A DNA stretch of 23,952 bases from Bacteroidales bacterium GP1 (lineage in GTDB: Bacteria; Bacteroidota; Bacteroidia; Bacteroidales; Muribaculaceae): assembly GCA_001701105.1 (NCBI GenBank), contig DAAI01000025.1, positions 1 through 23,952 of the forward strand, written 5' to 3'. Of the stretch, positions 1-7,604 are shown one piece after another (the first letter of the stretch is position 1; every line of letters begins with the position of its first letter). The notes below the pieces were generated by a model. That model saw only the letters and a list, made by a program, of their open reading frames with translations. It searched no databases and had not been told where the DNA came from. Both the position numbers and the translations under genes were made by a program.

Positions 1-74
1 GGTATATAAACTGAAAAAATAAATTAACCGGATGGCCGACCCAAGATCGAGCCATCATAATCCACACATATAAC
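1..74 (+). other. upstream region of the Hsp70/GTPase operon, truncated by window edge
   Basis: This AT-rich stretch precedes the first Hsp70 gene. I see no TAnnTTTG -7 element, no strong ribosome-binding site and no terminator in it. The operon's promoter, or further upstream operon genes, may therefore lie outside the window. Confidence 0.4.
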
Positions 75-1667
75 ATGGCAAAAATTTTTGGCATCGACCT
101 CGGAACTACCTATAGCTGTATCGCCTACGTTAACGACTATGGCAAGCCCGAAGTAGTACCCAATGCTGAGGCATCCCCAGTGACACCCTCCGTCGTGGCT
201 TTCGAGGAAGGCGGCAACGCTTCCGTTGGCGAGGCTGCAAAACAGACTCTGGCCACCGACCCCGTGAATGTCTGCTCAGTAATCAAGCGCCAGATGGGTA
301 AGCGCGACTATAAATTCTTTGCTTTCGATCAGGAATATACCCCGGAAGCGATATCGGCCCTTATTCTGCGCCAGATTGCGAAAGATGCCGGCGAACAGCT
401 TGGCGAAGAAGTAAAGAATGTGGTGATCACTTGCCCGGCTTACTTCGGCATGGAGGAGCGCAACGCCACAAAGACAGCCGGCGAACTGGCCGGACTCAAT
501 GTGCTCGACATCCTCAACGAGCCGACAGCCGCTGCCATCAGCTACGGTCTGAATGTGGATCAACCTCAGACAGTGCTCGTATATGACCTTGGCGGCGGTA
601 CGTTCGACATCACCATGATTCAGGTGGAGAACGGCAAGATCAAGATGGTCGTGACCGGCGGTAACCATGAGCTTGGTGGCAAGGACTGGGATGCAAAGGT
701 GAGCGACCTTGTAATTTCAGAATACTGCGCCGCTACCGGCGAGGATGCAGATTCTGTACGCGATGACCTCGACAAGATGGGCGACCTTGAGCTTAGCTCG
801 GAGAATGCAAAGAAGCAGCTCACCCAGAAAGAGAAGACCATGATTAAATTCAACGGCGAGCGCATCGAGGTGACCCGTGAGAAATTTGACGACATGACAA
901 AGGCGCTTCTCGATTCTACAATCGGCTTCACAAAAGACACACTTGCCAAAGCTGCCGAAAAGGGCGTGACTGATTTCGACAAGATTCTTCTCGTGGGAGG
1001 CTCAACGATGATGAAGCAGGTGAAAGAGCGTCTGGAAAAAGAGTTCCCCGGCAAACCCATCGAATATTGCGACCCGAACCAAAGCGTGGCAAAAGGTGCG
1101 GCTATCTATGGCCTAAACCTTGCCGCATTCAGCGATGCAATGGGTGAATCCACAGCCGACGACGCTCCTGTTGTAGACGACGAGACCAAGAAAGCCGCTC
1201 AGGGCAATGAGCTCTTCAAGATGGCCGGACGCGCAGGTAAGAAGATCGAGATTGAAAATGTGCTCAGCCGTTCAGTAGCAATGCGTTTCGTGCGTGGCAT
1301 CATCAATGTCGTAAAGCGTAACACGCCTGTTCCTCACCACTTTGAGTTCGATGCTATGACAGTTGAAGATAATCAGGAAATAGTATTGATCGAACTTTAC
1401 GAGGATCTTTCCGACGAGGAGATCGTGCCTGAAGACGCATGCATAAAACTTGCTGATCAGGAACTTCCTCTTAATCCGAATCTGCCGGCTGAATCACCGC
1501 TCCATGTAGTGATCAACATCGATAAGTCGGGACTCCTCAGTGTAGATGTAACCGACGCCTCCAGCAATGGAAAATCTACGCATATCGAGGTGATGCTGCA
1601 GAATGCACTCTCCGAAGCTGAGAAAGCAGAGGAAAAGAGCAAAGTAACTGCCATCAATCTTATCTAA
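75..1667 (+). CDS. Hsp70 family protein (DnaK-like, lid-less)
   Basis: ATP-dependent chaperone of the Hsp70 family, predicted cytosolic. The nucleotide-binding domain (about 1-350) carries the expected motifs: phosphate-1 GIDLGTTYS at residues 6-14, a VIKR lysine (K71) matching the catalytic lysine of DnaK, NEPTAAAISYG, phosphate-2 DLGGGTFD at 171-178, and adenosine motif LLVGGST at 305-311. ATPase activity is therefore likely. The rest departs from DnaK. Length is 530 aa against about 640. The usual DVTPLSLG linker region reads ENVLSRSVAMRF. A short beta-type substrate domain follows, and only a stub of charged helix stands where the lid should be; there is no acidic EEVD-like tail. It is the first gene of a six-gene run, with 20 nt before a second Hsp70. 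No GrpE and no canonical DnaJ are nearby, so it is probably a dedicated component of this operon rather than the housekeeping DnaK. Family is sure; substrate is unknown. Confidence 0.93.
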   Translation: MAKIFGIDLGTTYSCIAYVNDYGKPEVVPNAEASPVTPSVVAFEEGGNASVGEAAKQTLATDPVNVCSVIKRQMGKRDYKFFAFDQEYTPEAISALILRQIAKDAGEQLGEEVKNVVITCPAYFGMEERNATKTAGELAGLNVLDILNEPTAAAISYGLNVDQPQTVLVYDLGGGTFDITMIQVENGKIKMVVTGGNHELGGKDWDAKVSDLVISEYCAATGEDADSVRDDLDKMGDLELSSENAKKQLTQKEKTMIKFNGERIEVTREKFDDMTKALLDSTIGFTKDTLAKAAEKGVTDFDKILLVGGSTMMKQVKERLEKEFPGKPIEYCDPNQSVAKGAAIYGLNLAAFSDAMGESTADDAPVVDDETKKAAQGNELFKMAGRAGKKIEIENVLSRSVAMRFVRGIINVVKRNTPVPHHFEFDAMTVEDNQEIVLIELYEDLSDEEIVPEDACIKLADQELPLNPNLPAESPLHVVINIDKSGLLSVDVTDASSNGKSTHIEVMLQNALSEAEKAEEKSKVTAINLI

Positions 1668-1687
1668 TATAACATAACATACGCTGA

Positions 1688-3766
1688 ATGACTGATTTCA
1701 TAGGTATTGATCTCGGAACTACATATTCAGCCATTGCAACTATCGACCAATACGGCAAACCCGCCGTATTGGCCGACTGCTATGGTGACAAGCTGGTTCC
1801 TTCCGCTATTTGGTTTGGCAACAACGGAGAGATAAAAGTTGGAGCCGACGCCAAGGATATGCTGCAACTGGGTGAGGATGTGGCACTTTTCTTCAAGCGT
1901 TATATGGGTCAGGCAAATTATTCCTACGCGGCAGTCGATAAGGAATACTCTGCAACCGATCTATCGGCGATCCTGCTCCGTTACCTCAAGACCCGCGCTG
2001 AGGAAATTCTTGGTCATGTGGTAGAAAAAGCGGTGATAACTGTCCCTGCCTATTTCAACGATTTTCAGCGTACTCAGACCATTGAAGCAGGGCGCCGGGC
2101 CGGACTCGACATCCTTGCAATTCTCAACGAACCTACTGCAGCGGCTATCACTTTCGGAATAAACCGTCAGGAAGGCAGCCGTATCCTTGTCTACGACCTC
2201 GGCGGAGGCACTTTCGATGTTACGATCCTTCAGATCGACCGCGGACAGCTCCGCGTAATCGCTACCGGGGGTGACCATGAACTCGGAGGAAAAGATTTTG
2301 ACGATATGCTCATAAAGCATATCGTAAGGAAATTCAAAGCCGATACTGGATATGACATAGAGGATGATATGGAGGCTTTCTCCGATCTCACTCTCGCCGT
2401 GGAGAATCTGAAAAAGCAACTCTCTACACGTACTTCTTCAATAATTAATGTAAGGAGCAATGGCGAGCGGATGAAATACACAGTGAGCCGGAAGGAATTT
2501 GAGGACCTTACCAAAACCCTCCTTCATGCCACTCAGGCCATTTGCAATAACATTCTTGCCGAAGCCGGCATGACATGGCATGATCTCGATGGGGCATTGC
2601 TCGTGGGCGGATCCACAAGGATGCCTATGGTGTATGAATGGGTAGCTGAAATGACTGGAAAGCGTCCACTCACCGGTGTTAATGCCGATGAAGCCGTGGC
2701 GCTGGGCGCGGCCATCACGGCTTCAATGAAGGCCTGCGAGAACTTAGGAGGTATCGGAGGCCGCAAGAGCGACGATCCTCGCTTCCAACTCGCCGGAAAA
2801 GTCAGGATTTCCGATGTGATGAGTCATTCTCTCGGAACGGTAGCAGTCAGTGAAGATGGTTCTAAATACGTTAACTCCATAATAATCCGCAAAAATAAAG
2901 AAATACCGGTTACGGATCGACGCCGTCTCAAATTCCGCACACGCAGAGGTGGCGACAATATCCAGACCGTCTATCTTACCCAAGGCGAGTCGAAAGACAT
3001 CGACAAGTGCCTTGTAGTAGGAAAATATTTGTTCCATGGTATAGAACACGTTGACAATCCGGAGGGTGCGGTAATCGAGATCGGATACAGTTATGATGCC
3101 AATGGAGTCATCTCGGTAGAGGGCCGACAGATTGATACGGGCCGTACCCTTCGCGTGGAGAAAGTACCACTCGACGATGATCTCAGCTGGCTATACGAGG
3201 CTCCGAAGAAAAGCTCTATTCCGTCATTGTCGATTATCCTCACCATCGACGAATCAGGCTCGATGTGCGGCGACGCTGTAGCAAAAGCCTGCAAAGCCGC
3301 TGCCGATTTTATCCGCGAATTGCCGGAGGGCTCGTTTTATATCACGGTGCAAGGATTCGCAGATCGTCAAAAAGATTATTGCACCTTTGTCGCCAATCCG
3401 CAGGAAGCGCTCGATGTGCTTCCTACTATCATTAAAGATACCCGCAAAAATAAACTTGGAATATGCAATCGTTGCGAGCCCATAGAGAAATGCCATATGG
3501 ATTTGAAACACGAGGCTCCGACTGATAATAAAATTCTTGTTATCCTCACAGACGGGGTATGGGAGCGTCCAAAGTTGGCTATTGAACACGCCGATAAGGC
3601 CAAGAGGGATGGAATTCAGATTGCCGCCATAGGATTCGGCAGCGCAGATGAAAGATTCCTCCGGAAAATATCTTCAAAAGATTCTCTCAGCATTCTGACT
3701 TCCGTCGATAATCTCAGCTCCGCTTTCTCATCAATAGCACAGGAGTTCAGCACTGGAATGCAATAA
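1688..3766 (+). CDS. Hsp70-vWA fusion protein
   Basis: A 692-aa protein joining an Hsp70 ATPase to a von Willebrand factor A domain. Residues 1-350 hold the Hsp70 nucleotide-binding domain: GIDLGTTYS near the start, FFKR lysine K70, NEPTAAAITFG, DLGGGTFDVT and LLVGGSTRMP. A linker-like DVMSHSLG follows at 376-383, then a beta-rich substrate-domain-like segment to about 500. The vWA domain occupies about 514-690. Its metal-ion-dependent adhesion site looks intact: DESGS with D521, S523 and S525, and LTDG with D622. Inside the vWA domain a small cluster, C593, C596, C602 and H603, could bind metal, which is unusual. No signal peptide is visible, so it is probably cytosolic. The vWA domain likely replaces the helical lid and may dock a partner in a metal-dependent way; that role is inferred. 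It starts 20 nt after the first Hsp70 and ends 12 nt before the next gene. Domain calls are firm, function is not. Confidence 0.93.
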   Translation: MTDFIGIDLGTTYSAIATIDQYGKPAVLADCYGDKLVPSAIWFGNNGEIKVGADAKDMLQLGEDVALFFKRYMGQANYSYAAVDKEYSATDLSAILLRYLKTRAEEILGHVVEKAVITVPAYFNDFQRTQTIEAGRRAGLDILAILNEPTAAAITFGINRQEGSRILVYDLGGGTFDVTILQIDRGQLRVIATGGDHELGGKDFDDMLIKHIVRKFKADTGYDIEDDMEAFSDLTLAVENLKKQLSTRTSSIINVRSNGERMKYTVSRKEFEDLTKTLLHATQAICNNILAEAGMTWHDLDGALLVGGSTRMPMVYEWVAEMTGKRPLTGVNADEAVALGAAITASMKACENLGGIGGRKSDDPRFQLAGKVRISDVMSHSLGTVAVSEDGSKYVNSIIIRKNKEIPVTDRRRLKFRTRRGGDNIQTVYLTQGESKDIDKCLVVGKYLFHGIEHVDNPEGAVIEIGYSYDANGVISVEGRQIDTGRTLRVEKVPLDDDLSWLYEAPKKSSIPSLSIILTIDESGSMCGDAVAKACKAAADFIRELPEGSFYITVQGFADRQKDYCTFVANPQEALDVLPTIIKDTRKNKLGICNRCEPIEKCHMDLKHEAPTDNKILVILTDGVWERPKLAIEHADKAKRDGIQIAAIGFGSADERFLRKISSKDSLSILTSVDNLSSAFSSIAQEFSTGMQ

Positions 3767-3778
3767 ATAAGAAACACA

Positions 3779-6409
3779 ATGGCATACAATATATTTACCC
3801 TCTCGAAAATCTCTCCTTCAGAGCGCGACCCTAAGAAGATAATGGCCGCCCTGAAAAAAGAGCAGACCAATCTTGTGGGAAAGCGTAACCGCAAGATGGT
3901 GACTCCGGAGCAGTTCGCGGAAATAAACGATTTCATTACCCAGGCTATGGCCAGGGTACAAAGCGAACCATCCTATATCACTTCGCAAGCCGATGAGGTG
4001 CTACAGGGGCTTAAGACGGAAGTATGTGAATTTGCCAATACTTTTGTCGATAAACGCACGATGGAGATCGATGCCGAGGCATTAGCTGCTGTGGAGCGGA
4101 AGTTCAAGTCTAAAGGACTTTCTGCCAACGACATCCTAAGCATTATCGGAGCAAAAGTTCGCACAGCCAAACCAATAGTCAAGCCGGTGGACGATGATGG
4201 AGTAAAGCCGTTGCCTAAAGCCCGCATGGATGCTATTAATGGCTATCTTAAAAGACTGGGGCTGATGAACATCTATCAGTTTCTCGGGATTCCGGCCAAT
4301 GCCCCACACTCTCAATTCTCAAAGGTGCTTGAGGAGAAAACGCGGGCCGACTCCGTCGATGTTCAGCGTACCGAAGCCAAGGATTACGCTCATCATCTGA
4401 TGATCGCTATTCAGGACTTCATTGCCGATCAGAATCTTCGCAAAGGTTATGACAAGTCGTTACGCGAAGCCGGTTTCGATTCCGTGGCAGAGAAAATGAC
4501 GATGATGGCCTCCATCAACAAAAAATTCATTGCTCCCGACCTATATAAGGATTTTCTGGAGGAATGTACGAAAAATGGACTTGATCGTGCTCTCGCCCAA
4601 GGTCTCATAGCAGCGAAAGCTCAGGAACTCGGAATGCAATACGACGATGGGTCGGTGGCCTCCACCACCAAGACATGCCGATTTTGCGGCGCGCTCAACG
4701 AGCGAAATGCCGGACACTGCCGTAATTGCTCGATGCCCCTCGAAATCACTTGTCCTAAATGCGGAGCCAAAGCCGGCCCTGATGACATGAGCTGCGTGAA
4801 ATGCGGGTTTTCTTTCACCGGAATGAGAAAAGCCATGCAGCTCGTAGCCGATGGCGAAAGTGCCGTGACAAGAAAAAATCTTGACGCCGCCTCTCAGATG
4901 GCTGCACAGGCCGAAGATCTCTGGCCCGGGTATCCCGGCATAAAAAACCTGCTTGGCAAAATCAAAAAGGCCGCTGATTCAATTCCTATTCCATCGCCGG
5001 AAGCCGTGGGCGTTAAGGTGCTCAACAAATCAGTAACCGTAAGTTGGAAAGCGATTCCGATTCAAGGAGCCGTATATACCGTGATACGCCGCGAGAACGC
5101 CCGTCCTGCTTCGCTTACCGATGGCAAGATAATCGGGAAAACCGCAAATCTCGTTTTGGATGACCCGGATCCCGCTGTCGGTACGGAATACTATTACGGT
5201 GTCTTCGCGGAGGTGAACGGACGTACTTCGGCCACATGTGGAACCACATCCACTCCTGCATTCATAACAGCGCAGATATCTTCGGCCGATATTTCCATGA
5301 ATGTGGATGAAAATAGTGTCACATTCTCCTGGCAGCCCATGAAAGGGCTCGCAGGCATGGAGGTGAGCCGCGACGGTGGTACGGCCGTGATGGCCGGTGG
5401 CACCACTTTCCGCGACCCGGGTCTCACAAAGGGAAAGACATATGAGTATTCTCTCACGCCGGTGTTCCGCGACAGTCGCGGCAATATGATGAAGGGGAAT
5501 GCTGTGCGATTAAGAGCCATGCCGCAGGAGAAACCTAAAGCCGTTATGCTGGCAAAAACCGAGTCCGACACACAAGCGCGGCTTACATGGACAATGCCAA
5601 AGACCGGCCAAGTGTTCATCTATCGCTCCTCAAAGCCGTTCAAGATACACATGAACGATGTTGTCTCGATAGATACATTCAAAGCGGAGCGTCTTAATGT
5701 CACGGGCGACAGTTGTGTTGTTCAGAAAGACTTCACAGGTCTGCATTATTTCATTCCCGTCACCGTATCGGGCAATATCGGAGTAGTGGGAGAAGGCGTC
5801 AAAGTATCATCTGTTGCCAAGCTGGACGATGTCAGGATCAATCGCGGTCAGAACGGCATCACCCTCCGATGGAACTGGGGTGCATCGGATCTCGCGGTTG
5901 TAAAATGGAATTTCGACAGCCGTGCGGCCCAGACGCAAAAGATTTCCCGCTCCGGAGCATCGGGAGTCTTCCAGATAAGCATTCCGGAAGGTGCGGGGTC
6001 GGTATCCGTAGCCATCAAATCCATTGCAGAAACCTCCGAAGGTCTGCTGGAAGGGCCGGCAACGCAGAAAGACTTTACCCTCAAGGCAATGGTGATTAAT
6101 TTCGACAAGGTAACTCAGGTGAAGAAATTCGGGTTGCTTAAGTCGAACAAGTATGTGTTATCCTTATCAGGGCCCGGCGGCGCCTTGCCATGCGAGCTGA
6201 AGGTGCTTGTGCAGGATGGTTTCCCTCCCGCCGACCTTATTAATCATCCTTCGTCGGCAATAATTCCCGCTGATGCTATTCGCAACGGCAAAGCTGAGAT
6301 CACAGTCGAACCATCCGAGAGCGGCAAAGACCTTTACTTCCGCATTGCCCCGGTTGACTTCGCAATGAATTCACAAATCACTATCGTGCCGGAAATAAAC
6401 ACTCTCTAA
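3779..6409 (+). CDS. J-like/zinc-ribbon/fibronectin-repeat scaffold protein
   Basis: I know no single family name for this 876-aa protein. Residues 1-155 are helical and unassigned. Residues about 160-230 resemble a J domain: NIYQFLGIP at 164-172 matches the YxxLGV start, and LRKGYD at 220-225 matches the RxxYD end. However, the HPD tripeptide needed to stimulate Hsp70 is absent. Two zinc ribbons follow (C300, C303, C314, C317 and C325, C328, C339, C342), then a short TPR-like helical stretch (about 345-400). From about 405 to 770 there are three or four fibronectin type III-like repeats with VTVSW, VTFSW, ARLTW and ITLRW core strands, and a C-terminal beta region ends the protein. There is no signal peptide or membrane segment, so it should be cytosolic, an uncommon place for FnIII repeats. 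Lying between the Hsp70 pair and the GTPase, it is best read as an adaptor linking them (inference). Confidence 0.85.
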   Translation: MAYNIFTLSKISPSERDPKKIMAALKKEQTNLVGKRNRKMVTPEQFAEINDFITQAMARVQSEPSYITSQADEVLQGLKTEVCEFANTFVDKRTMEIDAEALAAVERKFKSKGLSANDILSIIGAKVRTAKPIVKPVDDDGVKPLPKARMDAINGYLKRLGLMNIYQFLGIPANAPHSQFSKVLEEKTRADSVDVQRTEAKDYAHHLMIAIQDFIADQNLRKGYDKSLREAGFDSVAEKMTMMASINKKFIAPDLYKDFLEECTKNGLDRALAQGLIAAKAQELGMQYDDGSVASTTKTCRFCGALNERNAGHCRNCSMPLEITCPKCGAKAGPDDMSCVKCGFSFTGMRKAMQLVADGESAVTRKNLDAASQMAAQAEDLWPGYPGIKNLLGKIKKAADSIPIPSPEAVGVKVLNKSVTVSWKAIPIQGAVYTVIRRENARPASLTDGKIIGKTANLVLDDPDPAVGTEYYYGVFAEVNGRTSATCGTTSTPAFITAQISSADISMNVDENSVTFSWQPMKGLAGMEVSRDGGTAVMAGGTTFRDPGLTKGKTYEYSLTPVFRDSRGNMMKGNAVRLRAMPQEKPKAVMLAKTESDTQARLTWTMPKTGQVFIYRSSKPFKIHMNDVVSIDTFKAERLNVTGDSCVVQKDFTGLHYFIPVTVSGNIGVVGEGVKVSSVAKLDDVRINRGQNGITLRWNWGASDLAVVKWNFDSRAAQTQKISRSGASGVFQISIPEGAGSVSVAIKSIAETSEGLLEGPATQKDFTLKAMVINFDKVTQVKKFGLLKSNKYVLSLSGPGGALPCELKVLVQDGFPPADLINHPSSAIIPADAIRNGKAEITVEPSESGKDLYFRIAPVDFAMNSQITIVPEINTL

Positions 6410-6421
6410 TCCTTTTCAGAA

Positions 6422-7597
6422 ATGAGTAAAGTAACCTGCCCATATTGTTTTGAATCCTTTGACAGCGGCCATGTGCATTTTTTGTGCCGGTGCAAGAAAG
6501 TCGATGATCCGAAATACCGCAATTTCTGGCGTCCCACACCGGTAAATCCACAAGGCCGTCCCATCGAGCCAAAGAAAGGACTTCTCTCTTTCGGCACTCC
6601 TAAATCAGCGGTATGTCCTGACTGCAAGAAGAAAACTTACATGATGCTTTGCCCCGAATGCCATAACCGGATTCCCAACGATATGGTGCTCAACGGAGGT
6701 AAAATCATCTCCATAGTCGGCGCGCGGAGCAGCGGAAAATCCAACTACATCGCCGTGCTCATCGAGGAGTTGCGAAGAAATGTGAACCGTCTTGGAAAAC
6801 TCGGACTCGAATATAAAAATGTAGCCGAGCAAAGCGATCTGCAGACAGAAAACCGCTATAAGAACGATTTCTACAATCCGCTCTATAATAATAGCAAATG
6901 CGTAGATCAGACTGCCGTGGGCGATTTCCGCTCACGCATTCCGATGATCTTCACTCTCACATCGCCGAAGGGGGATTCGATGCACCTTGTATTTTATGAT
7001 ACAGCCGGTGAGAATTTCGGACAGACGGCCAATATAGCGGAAAATGTGAAATTTCTCACAAAATCAGACGCAATCCTTTATCTGGTGGATACCGAGAATG
7101 TCGATGCCGTTCGCAAGCGACTCGGAAAGCCTAAATCCGATACAAATTTCGATTCTATTCTTTCAGCCCTGCTCGGCTTCTTCCAAGAAGGAAATGAGGA
7201 GGCAAAAGATATGTTCTCTAAGCCCATGGCAGTGGTATTCAGCAAGATCGACTATATCACATCGGGCGATGAGCGATTTCAGGATTGCTCAATTGCCGGA
7301 TTAAAGACAAATTCACCTTATCTGATGAGCAATGGCATAAATCTTAAGGAATTTGAAGTGAACAGCAAGAGTATCAGGAGCATTCTTGATATGAATTGGA
7401 AACAGCCGGATTTCATCAACAATATTGACAATAACTGGAAGGATGCCGACAAGAATGTCTGCTTCTTCGGAGTCTCCGCTCTCGGAAGCGCGCCAAAAGG
7501 CACCACGCTGACCGGCGAACTGAATCCATTCCGCGTGCTCGACCCGCTCGTATGGATTCTTAATAAGCTCAATTTCCCTCTCCCTCTTAAAAAATAA
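6422..7597 (+). CDS. zinc-ribbon GTPase, double-GTPase (DO-GTPase2-like) family
   Basis: A 391-aa protein with N-terminal zinc-binding segments (C6, C9, C22, C24; then C65, C68, C77, C80) followed by a GTPase domain. The P loop is GARSSGKS at 100-107. The Walker B/G3 motif is FYDTAGEN, with D193 to N198, and the base-recognition motif is SKID at 274-277 in place of the usual NKxD. DAILYLVDTENV precedes it, as in Ras-like folds. The G3 position that is catalytic Gln in Ras is Glu here (E197), suggesting slow intrinsic hydrolysis and dependence on a partner. No signal peptide or membrane segment is visible. It lies 12 nt after the scaffold gene and 7 nt before the GAP1-like gene. The pattern fits the DO-GTPase2 group that pairs with GTPase-associated protein 1 in predicted conflict systems. 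That it binds GTP is likely; what it senses is unknown. Confidence 0.85.
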   Translation: MSKVTCPYCFESFDSGHVHFLCRCKKVDDPKYRNFWRPTPVNPQGRPIEPKKGLLSFGTPKSAVCPDCKKKTYMMLCPECHNRIPNDMVLNGGKIISIVGARSSGKSNYIAVLIEELRRNVNRLGKLGLEYKNVAEQSDLQTENRYKNDFYNPLYNNSKCVDQTAVGDFRSRIPMIFTLTSPKGDSMHLVFYDTAGENFGQTANIAENVKFLTKSDAILYLVDTENVDAVRKRLGKPKSDTNFDSILSALLGFFQEGNEEAKDMFSKPMAVVFSKIDYITSGDERFQDCSIAGLKTNSPYLMSNGINLKEFEVNSKSIRSILDMNWKQPDFINNIDNNWKDADKNVCFFGVSALGSAPKGTTLTGELNPFRVLDPLVWILNKLNFPLPLKK

Positions 7598-7604
7598 TCC
7601 CGTT

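Noticed and set aside
276..1060. Minus-strand open frames of 130 and 146 aa opposite the first Hsp70
   Set aside because: Antisense frames opposite Hsp70 genes are a well-known artefact of their codon use; the Hsp70 motifs on the plus strand are decisive.
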